Assembly: GCF_900103195.1 (NCBI RefSeq)
Contig: NZ_FMWU01000006.1
Location: forward strand, 186,001 to 250,000
Direction of reading: 5' to 3'
Length of the DNA: 64,000 nt
From: Methylobacterium sp. UNC378MF
GTDB taxonomy: Bacteria > Pseudomonadota > Alphaproteobacteria > Rhizobiales > Beijerinckiaceae
Shown: positions 1 to 9,349 of the stretch, one piece after another
Layout of the letters: each line of letters starts with the position of its first letter
Position numbering within the stretch: position 1 is the stretch's first letter
Made by a program: the position numbers and the translations under genes
The notes under the pieces: model-generated
What the model saw: only the letters and a program-made list of their open reading frames with translations
Databases searched by the model: none
What the model was told of the DNA's origin: nothing

Positions 1-582
1 GAGCGGCACCCGGACGTGCGGCTCACGGTCGAATCCGCCACCTCAGCCGACATCTTCTCGCTGATCGAGAACTTGGAGGCGGATGCCGGCCTGACCTACC
101 TCGACAACGAGCCCCTCGGACGGGTGATCTCCGTACCGCTCTACCGGGAGCGCTACCGCCTCGTGACGGCAATCGGCGGCCCCTTCGATCATCGGGAGAG
201 CGTCACCTGGGCCGAGACGGGCAGTCTGCCGCTCTGCCTGCTGACGCCGAACATGCAGAATCGGCGGATCATCGACCAGCAGATCCGGGAAGCCGGTGCG
301 GACCCTGCCGCGACCCTCGAGTCGAACTCGATGATCGTGCTGCTGACCCATGTGCGCACCCTGCGCTGGGCCTCGATCATGCCCGAGATCCTGGTCGATG
401 CGCTGGGCTCCATGGAGGGCGTGCGCACCATCCCGATCACCGCGCCGGACTTGGAGCACACGATCGGCCTCGTCGCTCCAAGACGGGAGCCGTCCACCCC
501 GATGGTGACCGCCCTCGTGGCCATCGCGCGGTCGCTGGCGCGCACGCTCGATCCGGACCTCGCGGCATCGACGCCCGTCTGA
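1..582 (+). CDS. LysR-type transcriptional regulator, C-terminal part (cut by window edge)
   Basis: The reading frame is open to the left edge, so the start codon and the helix-turn-helix lie outside the window. The roughly 193 visible residues have the character of a LysR effector-binding domain: an early segment ending in LEADAGLTYLDNEPL, then alternating strands and helices with the typical PLCLLTPNMQNRRI hinge region and a late GLVAPRREP strand. This domain binds a small co-inducer and controls how the dimer bends promoter DNA. The ligand cannot be told from sequence alone. The gene faces right, toward the convergent rpmG, so its target promoter is probably left of the window. Assignment to the family is fairly firm; the subfamily is not. 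Confidence 0.8.
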   Translation, partial: ERHPDVRLTVESATSADIFSLIENLEADAGLTYLDNEPLGRVISVPLYRERYRLVTAIGGPFDHRESVTWAETGSLPLCLLTPNMQNRRIIDQQIREAGADPAATLESNSMIVLLTHVRTLRWASIMPEILVDALGSMEGVRTIPITAPDLEHTIGLVAPRREPSTPMVTALVAIARSLARTLDPDLAASTPV

Positions 583-632
583 CGGGCGCGCGACCGGAAT
601 GTCTCGGTCCGCAAAGACAGTGACGGCTCATG

Positions 633-661
633 AAAAAGCCGCCCCGTCTCCGGAGCGGCTT
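633..661 (-). terminator. Intrinsic terminator downstream of rpmG
   Basis: Read on the minus strand, a 7-bp stem AAGCCGC / GCGGCTT encloses a GC-rich loop and runs straight into a TTTTT tract. It lies about 40 bases past the rpmG stop codon and in the right direction to end the leftward operon. The stem and U-tract are seen directly; function is inferred. Confidence 0.75.
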
Positions 662-700
662 CACAGGTCGGCAATCGAGCCGCGATGCGGCCCGCCCGCC

Positions 701-868
701 TTACTTGATCTTGGTTTCCTTGAACTCGACGTGCTTGCGCGCGACCGGGTCGTACTTGCGCATCGTCAGCTTCTCGGTCTGCGTGCGGGAGTTCTTCTTG
801 GTGACGTAGAAGTAGCCCGTGTCGGCGGTGGAGACGAGCTTGATCTTGACGGTGACGGCCTTGGCCAT
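701..868 (-). CDS. rpmG: 50S ribosomal protein L33
   Basis: Small basic protein of 55 residues starting [18 protein letters not shown] and ending in KETKIK, matching the normal length and layout of bacterial L33, which sits near the E site of the large subunit. The internal ATG used here gives the canonical N terminus; a longer in-frame start 16 codons upstream adds residues unlike L33. This copy lacks the paired CxxC zinc motifs found in the Zn-binding form of L33, as is usual in Alphaproteobacteria. It is the last gene of the leftward group beginning with rnr and is followed by a clear intrinsic terminator. The 106-base gap to the MFS gene could hold its own promoter. Confidence 0.95.
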   Translation of the reverse strand: MAKAVTVKIKLVSTADTGYFYVTKKNSRTQTEKLTMRKYDPVARKHVEFKETKIK

Positions 869-974
869 GGCGCGGCGCTCCTGCAGGGTGCGGCATTCCG
901 CGTGAGCGAAACGCAAATGGCCGGGAGAACCCGGCCGAATACGGGCGGGTGAATGCCCGATCGGGCCCGGCAGG

Positions 975-2162
975 TCAAGAGCGCGGGACCGATCGCTCCA
1001 TCGCGGCGAGCCATCCGACGAAGGCCAGGAACAGGGCGAGCAGCGCCAGGGCGAAGCCGTGCGGCGGTGCGACGTCGAGCCCGCCGCCGATCAGCGGCGG
1101 CCCCAGCATCAGCCCGACATTGTAGAGCACCACGAAGGCCGCGTTGGCGCCCGCGAGATCATTCGGCGGCGTGCGGTCGCCCAGCATTGCGAGGCCGACC
1201 GTATAGAGCGTGCCGGCGAGGCCGCCCCAGACGAGGAGGAGCAGGCCGAATGCCATCGGGGTGCCGGCCGCGAGCGGGATCAGGGCCGAGCCCACAGCGC
1301 CCGCGAGCCCTGCGCCGAGCAGCACCGTGAACCGGTCGAGGCGGTCGGCGAGCCAGCCGAACGGGATCTGGAACAGCACGTTGCCCAGCGCGATCAGGCT
1401 GACGAGGCCGGCCGCGCCCTGCGCGTCGTAGCCGAGGCGCAGGCCGTAGAGGGGCAGGATGGCGAAGATGCCGGTCTCCACCGCCCCGTAGGTCAGGGCC
1501 GCCGCCAGTGCGCCGGGGGCGAGCCGGACGTAGCCGAGTATGCCGCGGCCAGAGCCCGTCTCGATGGTTGGCGACAGCCCGCGGGCCAGCATGATCGGCA
1601 AGCCGCCGGCCAGCATCAGGACCGCACCCGTCGCGTAGGGCGCCGGCCCCTCGGTCCCGACCAGCGCCAGCAGAAGCGGCCCGACCGCGAAACCCGCCGC
1701 CAGGACGGTCGCATAGATGCCCATCACCAGACCGCGCCGTTCGGGCGGAGCGGCGGCGTTGATCCAGTACTCGGACAGGACGAACAGCGCCCCGAGCGTC
1801 ATCGAGAAGACGAAGCGCAGGGGAAACCACAGCGCGATGCCCGGCAGGAGCGGGAACAGCGCGAGGCTGATTGCGCCGACGAGGAGCGCCAAGCCGAGCA
1901 GCGGGGCGACGCCGATCCGCGCCGCGAGCCGCGGCACGAACGGCACCGTGCAGATGCTGGCGATGCCTGCCACCGCAGTGTTGAGACCGATCAGCGTGCT
2001 CGACGCGCCGCGTCGCTCCAGCTCGATCGACAGAAGCGGGATCGACAGGCTCAGCCCGATGCCGACCACGGTGACGCAGGTCACGGCCGCCGCGATGGCT
2101 GCCACATCCTCTGAGCTGATCCCGTTCGGCGCCTCCCGTCCCAGCTTCTCCTTATGGCTCAC
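975..2162 (-). CDS. MFS transporter
   Basis: Protein of 395 residues with about twelve hydrophobic segments, in two six-helix halves of the major facilitator superfamily. An MFS-type loop between helices 2 and 3 ([14 protein letters not shown]) and its repeat in the second half ([15 protein letters not shown]) are visible. The likely start is GTG (reading VSHKEKLG), overlapping the stop of the upstream Nudix gene in the pattern GTGA, so the two are probably translated together. A longer ORF begins 114 codons upstream but runs through the Nudix gene in another frame with an Arg/Pro-rich shadow sequence. Substrate is unknown; the overall look is of a small drug or sugar efflux-type carrier of the inner membrane. 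Confidence 0.85.
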   Translation of the reverse strand: MSHKEKLGREAPNGISSEDVAAIAAAVTCVTVVGIGLSLSIPLLSIELERRGASSTLIGLNTAVAGIASICTVPFVPRLAARIGVAPLLGLALLVGAISLALFPLLPGIALWFPLRFVFSMTLGALFVLSEYWINAAAPPERRGLVMGIYATVLAAGFAVGPLLLALVGTEGPAPYATGAVLMLAGGLPIMLARGLSPTIETGSGRGILGYVRLAPGALAAALTYGAVETGIFAILPLYGLRLGYDAQGAAGLVSLIALGNVLFQIPFGWLADRLDRFTVLLGAGLAGAVGSALIPLAAGTPMAFGLLLLVWGGLAGTLYTVGLAMLGDRTPPNDLAGANAAFVVLYNVGLMLGPPLIGGGLDVAPPHGFALALLALFLAFVGWLAAMERSVPRS

Positions 2163-2902
2163 AAGGCCACCCGCTCGCGGCGTCCGTAGCGTTCGTAGTG
2201 GAACGGGATCATCCGGTGCGGGGCGAAGCCAGCGGCGATCTGCGCCTCCAGGTCGTCCAGGATGGCGCGGGTTATGTACGGCAGGTCGAGCTTGCGCGCG
2301 GCGTCGAGCCGGACCCAGGCCAGTTCGGTGAACTCGGCGTCGGCGGCGATGCGCCCCGGCTCCTCGGCCGCCACCATCCGGCGGTCGATCGCGAAGAAGC
2401 GCGTATCGAAGCGGCGCACCCGCTTGGGCGGCGTGATCGCCCGGGCGACGAGGTGCAGCGCCTCGAGATCCGGCAGCACACCGTGCCGGGCGAAGCCCTC
2501 CCATCCCGCCGGGACGTCCTCGGGGGCGCCGTGCTCGTTCGTACCGAGGAGCAGGCCGGTCTCCTCGTAAGTTTCGCGGATCGCGGCGAGCGCAAGCGCC
2601 CGGCCGAGATGGTGCGGCGGCCGGGTGACCTGCCGCGTCAGCGCCGCCTCCGCGTAGTCGGGAAGAGCCCCAGCCACCGGCATGTGGCGGTCGCCGAGTT
2701 CGATCCGGCCACCCGGGAAGACGAACTTGCCCGGCATGAAGGCGAGGTTCGGGTTGCGCCGGCCCATCAGGACCTTCGGGCCGCCACGCCCGCGCCGGTC
2801 GATTACGATCAGGGTCGCGGCATCCCGCGGCCGCAGACGCGCCGTCGCGGACTTGCGTTCAGGAGCTGTGGCGATCTGGGGCTCCTGCTGCGGCAGCGGC
2901 AA
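2159..2902 (-). CDS. Nudix hydrolase with interrupted Nudix box
   Basis: Hydrolase of the Nudix fold, which cleaves nucleoside diphosphates linked to another group using divalent metal. The catalytic box is split: the glycine pair in FVFPGGRIELGD is followed by some 30 extra residues before AAIRETYEETGLLL, which carries the metal-binding RExxEExG glutamates. Such a long insertion is known from the eukaryotic NUDT19-like CoA diphosphatases, so a CoA or acyl-CoA substrate is possible. I chose a TTG start because it has a near-perfect Shine-Dalgarno (GGAGGAG, 7 bases upstream); an earlier ATG would add 22 Arg/Pro-rich residues. The gene overlaps the end of the DUF983 gene by 44 bases and the MFS start by 4 bases. 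Confidence 0.85.
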   Translation of the reverse strand: MPLPQQEPQIATAPERKSATARLRPRDAATLIVIDRRGRGGPKVLMGRRNPNLAFMPGKFVFPGGRIELGDRHMPVAGALPDYAEAALTRQVTRPPHHLGRALALAAIRETYEETGLLLGTNEHGAPEDVPAGWEGFARHGVLPDLEALHLVARAITPPKRVRRFDTRFFAIDRRMVAAEEPGRIAADAEFTELAWVRLDAARKLDLPYITRAILDDLEAQIAAGFAPHRMIPFHYERYGRRERVAL

Positions 2903-3338
2903 GGCGTGTCTCCTCCGGTCCCGGGGCAGGGCGGCTCCGCGGTAGCGTGGCGAAGCCGTGCATGCCAAGCGCGTATTGCAGCCCGACGACAGCGCCCTTC
3001 ACGGGCTGGAGCAGAACCAGCGCGAAAAGGAGCGTGAAGACTGGCCAGACGCCCATCTCGACCCAGAGGGGAACCTCGTAGGCGCTCTCGGTCTCCAGGA
3101 TCAAATAACCGACGATGTGGGCAACGATGAAGATCACCACGTAGGGCGGCAGATCGTCGGCGCGGTGGTGGTGCAGCTCCAGGCCGCACGCGTCGCATTC
3201 CGGTCGCACCTTGAGGAAGCGGCCGAAGATCCGGCCCTGACCGCAATGCGGGCAGCGGCCGATGAAGCCCCTTGCCATGGCGGGAATGAGGCGTGTGCGC
3301 TCGGGAATCGCGTCGGCGGCCATGCGCTGGCTGTACAC
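2859..3338 (-). CDS. DUF983 family membrane protein
   Basis: Protein of 159 residues. An N-terminal CPHCGQG and a CDACGLEL pair form a likely zinc ribbon (residues about 28-52), followed by two strong membrane segments (VVIFIVAHIVGYLIL and VFTLLFALVLLQPVKG). This is the DUF983 layout, a conserved alphaproteobacterial protein of unknown function. GTG is taken as start, 8 bases after the rnr stop; an ATG five codons further in is equally possible. Position between rnr and a Nudix hydrolase is an arrangement I know from related genomes, so it probably shares the rnr transcript. Confidence 0.85.
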   Translation of the reverse strand: MYSQRMAADAIPERTRLIPAMARGFIGRCPHCGQGRIFGRFLKVRPECDACGLELHHHRADDLPPYVVIFIVAHIVGYLILETESAYEVPLWVEMGVWPVFTLLFALVLLQPVKGAVVGLQYALGMHGFATLPRSRPAPGPEETRLAAAAAGAPDRHSS

Positions 3339-3346
3339 CGCCCGGC

Positions 3347-5668
3347 TCAGCGGCGCGAGCCGCGGTGGCGCGACCCGGTGTTGCGGATGCCGACAGGGCG
3401 TCCGGGCGGCGCGGCCTTGAAGGGACGTCCGCCCGGCTTCTTGCCCGGCCCGGCATTTCGGGCGCCGGAACGGGTCCGTCCCTCGCTGAGCAGCTCGAAG
3501 CGCAGCGCGCCCGCCACCGGCGAAGCCTCGACAAGGCGCACCTCGACCCGGTCGCCGAGGCGGAACGTCTCCCCGGTCCGCTCGCCCACCAGGGCATGGC
3601 GGCCTTCCTCGTGGCGGAAATAGTCGGCGCCGAGCTGCGAGACCGGCACGAAGCCGTCCGCGCCTGTCTCATCGAGCTTGATGAACAGGCCGGCGCGGGT
3701 GACGCCGGCGATCTGACCCTCGAAGGTTGCCCCGATCCGATCGGCGAGGTGGTGGGCGATCAGCCGGTCGATGGTCTCACGCTCGGCGGCCATGGCGCGG
3801 CGCTCGGCCGCCGAGATCTGCTCGCCGATCTGCGCCAGTTCACCCGTCGAAATCTCGGGCGCGAGCCCGTCCGCGCCCAGCTTACAGGCGGTGATGAGCG
3901 CCCGATGGACGATCAGGTCCGCGTAGCGGCGGATCGGCGAGGTGAAGTGCGCGTAGCGGCGCAGGTTCAGGCCGAAATGCCCGAGATTCTCGGCGGCGTA
4001 GACGGCCTGGGCCTGGCTGCGCAGGATCACCTCGTTGAGGAAGACGCCGTGCTCGGTCTCGGCTGCTGTGGCCAGGATACGGTTGAACAGGGCGGGTCGC
4101 AGTGCGCCTTCCTTCGGCAGCTTGATCCCGACCGAGGCCAGGACCTCGCCGAGCGCCCGCATCTTCTCCAAAGCGGGCTCGTCGTGGATCCGGTAGATCA
4201 GGGGCTGGCGGGCCTGCTCCAGGGTCTCGGCGGCGGCGACGTTCGCCGTGATCATGAATTCCTCAATCAGCCGGTGCGCGTCGAGGCGCTGCGGCACGAT
4301 CACCCGGTCGACCGCACCCTCCGGGCTGAGCAGGACCTTGCGCTCGGGCAAGTCGAGGGCCAACGGCCCGCGTCGGTCGCGCGCCGCGCGCAGGGCCGCG
4401 TAGGCGGCCCAGAGGGGGCGCAGCGCCACCTCCAGCAGTGGCTCCGTCACGGCATCCGGCTGGCCATCGATGGCCGCTTGCGCCTGTGCGTAGGCGAGCT
4501 TCGCGCGGGAGCGCATCATCACCCGGTGGAAGCCGTGGCGGCGCTTCTCGCCGTCCGCGGCGATGACCATGCGGACTGCGAGCGCTGGCCGGTCCTCGGC
4601 CTCGCGGAGCGAGCAGAGGTCGTTCGAGATCCGCTCCGGCAGCATCGGCACGACGCGGTCAGGGAAGTAGACGGAGTTGCCCCGCTCCAGTGCTTCGCGG
4701 TCGAGGCTTGAGCCAGCCCGCACGTAGGCGGCGACGTCGGCGATGGCGACGGTGAGGATGAAGCCACCGGGATTGGCCGGATCGGGATCGGACTCGGCCA
4801 TGACGGCATCGTCGTGATCCTTGGCGTCGAGCGGGTCGATGGTCAGGAGCGGCCGGTCCCGCCAATCCTCCCGGCCTTGTAGGCTCGCGGGCTCGGCAGT
4901 CTCGGCCTCCACCAGGGTCGCATCCGAGAAGACATGCGGGATGTTGTGCAGGTGCAGGGCGATCAGGCTTACCGCCTTCTCGGAGCCGAGCGAGCCGAGG
5001 CGCTCCCGGACGCGGCCTCGCGGCAGACCGAAGCGGGTCTCGCGCTCCAGGGAGACGCTGACGAGGTCGCCATCGCGGGCCTGACCCTCCTCGCCGGGCG
5101 GTATCAGGATCTCGCGACCTTGGGAGCGCTTCTCGACAGGCACGATTCGGCCGCCCTGCGCGCCGGCCCGGTAGACGCCGATGATCTCCGCGCGATTCTT
5201 GCCGATGACCTTGATGACCCGGCCGGTATAGCCGCCCTCGGCGTCGCGCTCGACGCGCACAAGGGCGCGGTCGCCGATGCCCGCCGCCGGGCGGTTGCCT
5301 TTGCGCGGGCCGCGGGGCTGCGTCAGCGCGATGGAGGGCGGCTTGCCCGCGCCGGTCCACTCCACCGGGACGGCCAGGGCATCGCCGTGCCGGTCCCGGG
5401 AGCGGATGTCGGCCAGAACGACCGGCGGCAGATGCCCGGCGGGAGCGAGTCCGCCGCGCCCGCGATCGAGGGCGCCCTCCTCCTCGATCTCCTTGAGGAT
5501 GCGTTTCAGGTCGATCTTGGCGGCGCCCTTGATGCCGAAGGCCTGGGCGATCTCGCGCTTGCCGACGCGCTCCTTCGACTCGGCGACGAAGGCGAGGATC
5601 TGCTCACGGGTGGGGAAGGGCGGAGGAGCGGCAGGCTCGGCTGCCGGGGCGGTGCTGCGTCGTGCCAA
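3347..5668 (-). CDS. rnr: Ribonuclease R
   Basis: Processive 3'-to-5' exoribonuclease of 773 residues that degrades structured RNA, including damaged rRNA and mRNA. Order of domains: a winged-helix N terminus (residues 1-70), cold-shock OB folds (about 75-250), the RNB catalytic core starting near residue 275 with the metal-binding signature DPLDAKDHDDAV, and a C-terminal S1 RNA-binding domain (about 650-735, GQIAGVTRAGLFIKLDETG). The tail is basic and Gly/Pro-rich, as in other RNase R proteins. The start ATG gives MARRSTAP; no better start is seen. It leads the group rnr-DUF983-Nudix-MFS. topA, often next to rnr in related genomes, is not present upstream here. Confidence 0.96.
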   Translation of the reverse strand: MARRSTAPAAEPAAPPPFPTREQILAFVAESKERVGKREIAQAFGIKGAAKIDLKRILKEIEEEGALDRGRGGLAPAGHLPPVVLADIRSRDRHGDALAVPVEWTGAGKPPSIALTQPRGPRKGNRPAAGIGDRALVRVERDAEGGYTGRVIKVIGKNRAEIIGVYRAGAQGGRIVPVEKRSQGREILIPPGEEGQARDGDLVSVSLERETRFGLPRGRVRERLGSLGSEKAVSLIALHLHNIPHVFSDATLVEAETAEPASLQGREDWRDRPLLTIDPLDAKDHDDAVMAESDPDPANPGGFILTVAIADVAAYVRAGSSLDREALERGNSVYFPDRVVPMLPERISNDLCSLREAEDRPALAVRMVIAADGEKRRHGFHRVMMRSRAKLAYAQAQAAIDGQPDAVTEPLLEVALRPLWAAYAALRAARDRRGPLALDLPERKVLLSPEGAVDRVIVPQRLDAHRLIEEFMITANVAAAETLEQARQPLIYRIHDEPALEKMRALGEVLASVGIKLPKEGALRPALFNRILATAAETEHGVFLNEVILRSQAQAVYAAENLGHFGLNLRRYAHFTSPIRRYADLIVHRALITACKLGADGLAPEISTGELAQIGEQISAAERRAMAAERETIDRLIAHHLADRIGATFEGQIAGVTRAGLFIKLDETGADGFVPVSQLGADYFRHEEGRHALVGERTGETFRLGDRVEVRLVEASPVAGALRFELLSEGRTRSGARNAGPGKKPGGRPFKAAPPGRPVGIRNTGSRHRGSRR

Positions 5669-5803
5669 ACGGTGAATGCCAGACAGTTCTTCGGACGGTA
5701 CGCCCGCGCGCGGGCGTAGAATCGAGGCTTCGATCCTGTCGCCCCAAGATGGGTGTCCCAGCCCCCTGCGGCAACGCCGCGCCGTCCGTCCTCAACAGGC
5801 ACG

Positions 5804-6142
5804 TCAGCCCGTGGAGGCGATCTTCCGGATGTGGTCTACCGCCGCGTCCACGTCAAAGCCGGGTGCCAGGATCTCCGCGAGGGTGAACGGGCAGCCACGC
5901 GGCAGGGTCAGATTCACTTGCCCTTCCTGCGGCGCCAGCTCGGGGGTCTCCGCATCGCGGATCGCCAGCGTCCAGGCACCGTCCATGCGCAGGCTCGAAG
6001 GGTGCGGCGGATCGGCCGCGAGCGCCGCGAGCCTGCCGCGCGCGGTCTCCCGGAAGGCGAGACTTCGACCATCGTTCGAAATCAGGGCTGCCTTGATCAG
6101 CTCGGCCAGCGCGCCCCTGACCTGTTCCACACTCGCGTTCAT
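5804..6142 (-). CDS. Conserved hypothetical protein (112 aa)
   Basis: I do not recognise this family. The 112-residue product starts MNASVEQVRGALAELI and is soluble, with a helix-rich first half, a short strand segment around GQVNLTLPRGCPFTLAEIL, and a final helix DVDAAVDHIRKIAS. The internal ATG is preferred over an ORF start 37 codons upstream because the extra part is Gly/Pro/Arg-rich and would reach into the ydiJ promoter region; AAGGA lies about 10 bases before the chosen ATG. It is divergent from the FAD oxidoreductase gene with 113 bases between the starts, so the two may share a control region. There is a 135-base gap to rnr with no gene. Confidence 0.6.
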   Translation of the reverse strand: MNASVEQVRGALAELIKAALISNDGRSLAFRETARGRLAALAADPPHPSSLRMDGAWTLAIRDAETPELAPQEGQVNLTLPRGCPFTLAEILAPGFDVDAAVDHIRKIASTG

Positions 6143-6255
6143 GCGCACCCATTCCTTGCGGTACCCCCGGCAGGGCAAGCGCGATGCCAGCACGTGTGGC
6201 GGCGCGGCGGAGCCGCCGATCTTCCCTCGCGATCCGCCAGGTGTAGAAGGCACGG

Positions 6256-9200
6256 ATGATCCCGGTCCTGACCCGCCACACCGAGGCTGTGCCGCTCTAT
6301 GCCGCGGCCTGCGCCGAGTTGCGCCTGCGCGGCTTCGAGGGCGACCTGACGCTCTCGGATGCCGACCGCACGGTCTTCGCCACCGACAATTCGATCTACC
6401 AGGTGGAACCGGGGGCCGTGGCCTTCCCGCGCAGCCGCGACGACCTCGTCCGCATCGCCAAGCTCCTCGGGGACCCGCGCTTCTGCGAGATCGTGATCCG
6501 TCCGCGGGGCGGGGCGACCGGCACCAACGGCCAGTCGCTCGGCCACGGCCTCGTGGTCGACACGTCCCGGCATATGAACCGCATCCTCGAGATTGACGTC
6601 GCCAGCCGTACGGTCCGTGTCGAGCCGGGGGTGGTGAAGGACCAGCTCAACCGGGAACTCGCCAAGCACGGCCTGTTCTTCGCGCCCGAACTCTCGACCT
6701 CGAACCGCGCCACCCTCGGCGGCATGATCTCCACCGATGCCTGCGGGCAGGGCTCGTGCCTCTACGGCAAGACGCGGGACCATGTCCTGGCTCTGACCTG
6801 CGTGCTCACCGACGGCACGATCTGGACCGCCGAGCCCCTGGATGAGAGCGGCCTGGCAGCCGCCAAGGGGCGCAATGACCGCGTCGGCGAGATCCACCGC
6901 ACCGTCGACGCCGTCGTCACCGAGAACGCCGCGCTCATCGCCGAACGCTTTCCTAAGCTCAACCGCTGTCTTACCGGCTACGATCTCGCCCATCTGCGCG
7001 ATGCATCGGGACGGTTCGACCTCAAGAGCGTGATCTGCGGCTCCGAAGGCACGCTGGCGCTGATCGCCGAGGCGCGGCTCAACGTGTTGCCGATCCCGAA
7101 GGCCGCGGTGCTTGTCGCGCTCTCCTACATCGATTTCGACGCGGCGCTCCGCGACGCGCAGGCACTGCTGCCGTTCGGCGCCGCCTCGGTGGAGACGATC
7201 GATTCCACGGTCCTGGCGCTGGCCCGCAAGGATCCGATCTGGGCCGAGGTGCGAGCCTTCTTCCCCGACGATCCGGCCGGGCGGCCAGTGGACGGCATCA
7301 ACCTCGTGGAGTTTGTCGGCGACGACGCCGCGATCGTGGAGGCGGCCCTCGCGCGGCTCACCGGGATGCTGGAGGCCGAGCGCGGCACCGACACGAAGCG
7401 TCTCGGCTTCACCATCGCCCGGGGCGATGCGATCGAGCGGCTCTGGACCATGCGCAAGAAGGCGGTGGGGCTCCTCGGCGCCGCCAAGGGCGATGCGCGC
7501 CCGATCCCGTTCGTGGAGGATACGGCAGTCCCTCCGGAGCGGCTCGCCGATTACATCGCCGAGTTTCGCGCGCTCCTCGACGGCAAGGGGCTGCGCTACG
7601 GCATGTTCGGCCACGTCGATGCCGGCGTGCTGCACGTCCGGCCGGCCATCGACCTGAAGGACCCGGCCCAGAACGCCCTGATCCGCGAGGTCACGGAGGG
7701 GGTGGTCGCCCTGACCGCCAAGTATGGCGGGCTGCTCTGGGGCGAGCACGGCAAGGGCTTCCGATCGGAATTCGTGCCGAAGACGTTCGGGCCGCTGATG
7801 CCGGCGCTGGAGGCGATCAAGCGCGCCTTCGACCCGGGCGACCGGATGAATCCGGGCAAGATCGCCTCGGCCAGGGGCGCTGGCCTGACCCGGATCGACG
7901 GCGTGCCGCGCCGGGGCGAGCGGGACCGCACCATCCCGGCGCCGGTCCGGCAGGATTTCGACGCGGCGCTCCACTGCAACGGCAACGGCGCGTGCTTCAG
8001 CTTCGACGCGGACGAGGCCATGTGCCCGTCCTGGAAGGTGACGCGCGAGCGGCGCCACTCGCCCAAGGGCCGCGCCTCACTGATGCGCGAGTGGCTGCGC
8101 CGCGCGGCAGAGGCCGGACTCGACCCGGCCGCCGAGCTGGCGCGGCAGCGCGCCGGATGGCTGAGCGACGTGGCGGCGACCCTGCGGAGCGGCCTCCGGG
8201 GTCGATCCGAGGATGACGACTTCTCCCATGCCGTCAAGGAGGCGATGGATGGCTGCCTCGCCTGCAAGTCCTGCACGGGGTCCTGCCCGATCAAGGTCGA
8301 CGTGCCGACCTTCCGGGCCAAGTTCCTGGCGCTCTATCACACCCGCTACGCGCGGCCGCTGAAGGACCATCTCGTGGCGGCGCTGGAGCCGCTGCTGCCG
8401 CTGGCGGCGCGGGCGCCGCGCCTGAGCAACGCGATCCTCACCAATCCGCTGACTCGGCTGATCCTGACCCGGGCCGGGCTAGTGGCGCTTCCGACCCTGG
8501 CACCCGTCGATCTCAAGACACGTCTGGCGGATCTCGGCGTCGCTGTCGCGTCCCACGAGGCGCTCGCCCGGTTGGATTCGCGCGAGCGCGAGACTGCGGT
8601 TCTCGTGGTCCAGGACGCCTTCACCAGCCATTTCGACGCGGAGGTCGTGGCCGACAGCTGCGCGCTGCTGATCGCCCTTGGCTTCAAGCCCTGGCTGTTG
8701 CCCTACCGGCCAAACGGCAAGCCGCTGCATGTGCACGGCTTCCTGGCGCGGTTCGCTGCCGTCGCCCGATCCAACGCCACGATGCTGCGGGATCTCGCCC
8801 GGCACGGCGTGCCGCTCGTTGGGATCGATCCGTCGATGACGCTGACCTACCGGTCCGAGTACGCGCAGGCGCTGGGCGGCGATCTTCCGAAGGTCCACCT
8901 TCTGCAGGAATGGCTGGCGACCCAGCTCGACCGGATCGCGCCGCGACAGGGCGGTGAGATGATGCGGCTGCTGCCCCACTGCACCGAGCGCACCAACGCG
9001 CCGGGCGCGGTGCGGGACTGGCAGGCCGTGTTCGCTCATCTCGGCCTGCGGCTCGAGGTGCCGGCCGCCGGCTGCTGCGGCATGGCGGGGACCTACGGGC
9101 ACGAGGCGCGCCACCGCGCCTCCTCCGAGGCGATCTACGGTCTGAGCTGGGCGCGTCACGTTGCGGAGGCTCCCGGTTGTACCCTCCTGGCGGACGGCTA

Positions 9201-9339
9201 TTCCTGTCGGTCGCAGGCCAAGCTCATCGACGGCGTTCGGCTGCGACATCCGGCCCAGGCGCTCCTCGATCATGTCCGCGCAGGTACCCCCGGGGCGGCC
9301 CCGTTCCACCCCGAGCGCGCTGCGGCTGCGGCGCGGTGA
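6256..9339 (+). CDS. ydiJ: FAD-binding and Fe-S oxidoreductase, D-2-hydroxyglutarate dehydrogenase (YdiJ type)
   Basis: Large flavoprotein of 1027 residues, close in length to E. coli YdiJ (about 1018), which oxidises D-2-hydroxyglutarate to 2-oxoglutarate. Domains: an FAD-binding PCMH domain with RPRGGATGTNGQSLGHG near residue 80; a vanillyl-alcohol-oxidase-type cap to about residue 540 with GMFGHVDAGVLHVRP and WGEHGKG; an Fe-S region with CNGNGACFSF (about 575) and a ferredoxin cysteine cluster CLACKSCTGSCP (about 672); and a C-terminal CCG-type domain with HCTER and CCGMAGTYGHE. Electrons probably go to the respiratory chain. A GAAGG lies 8-12 bases before the ATG. The ketopantoate reductase follows 10 bases later, so they may be co-transcribed. 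Confidence 0.9.
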   Translation: MIPVLTRHTEAVPLYAAACAELRLRGFEGDLTLSDADRTVFATDNSIYQVEPGAVAFPRSRDDLVRIAKLLGDPRFCEIVIRPRGGATGTNGQSLGHGLVVDTSRHMNRILEIDVASRTVRVEPGVVKDQLNRELAKHGLFFAPELSTSNRATLGGMISTDACGQGSCLYGKTRDHVLALTCVLTDGTIWTAEPLDESGLAAAKGRNDRVGEIHRTVDAVVTENAALIAERFPKLNRCLTGYDLAHLRDASGRFDLKSVICGSEGTLALIAEARLNVLPIPKAAVLVALSYIDFDAALRDAQALLPFGAASVETIDSTVLALARKDPIWAEVRAFFPDDPAGRPVDGINLVEFVGDDAAIVEAALARLTGMLEAERGTDTKRLGFTIARGDAIERLWTMRKKAVGLLGAAKGDARPIPFVEDTAVPPERLADYIAEFRALLDGKGLRYGMFGHVDAGVLHVRPAIDLKDPAQNALIREVTEGVVALTAKYGGLLWGEHGKGFRSEFVPKTFGPLMPALEAIKRAFDPGDRMNPGKIASARGAGLTRIDGVPRRGERDRTIPAPVRQDFDAALHCNGNGACFSFDADEAMCPSWKVTRERRHSPKGRASLMREWLRRAAEAGLDPAAELARQRAGWLSDVAATLRSGLRGRSEDDDFSHAVKEAMDGCLACKSCTGSCPIKVDVPTFRAKFLALYHTRYARPLKDHLVAALEPLLPLAARAPRLSNAILTNPLTRLILTRAGLVALPTLAPVDLKTRLADLGVAVASHEALARLDSRERETAVLVVQDAFTSHFDAEVVADSCALLIALGFKPWLLPYRPNGKPLHVHGFLARFAAVARSNATMLRDLARHGVPLVGIDPSMTLTYRSEYAQALGGDLPKVHLLQEWLATQLDRIAPRQGGEMMRLLPHCTERTNAPGAVRDWQAVFAHLGLRLEVPAAGCCGMAGTYGHEARHRASSEAIYGLSWARHVAEAPGCTLLADGYSCRSQAKLIDGVRLRHPAQALLDHVRAGTPGAAPFHPERAAAAAR

Positions 9340-9349
9340 GGGCGCCGTG

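Noticed and set aside
6139..8058. Very long minus-strand reading frame opposite ydiJ (639 codons)
   Set aside because: It is Arg/Gly/His-rich with no domain pattern and mirrors the codon structure of the clear flavoprotein on the plus strand; long antisense frames are expected at this GC content.
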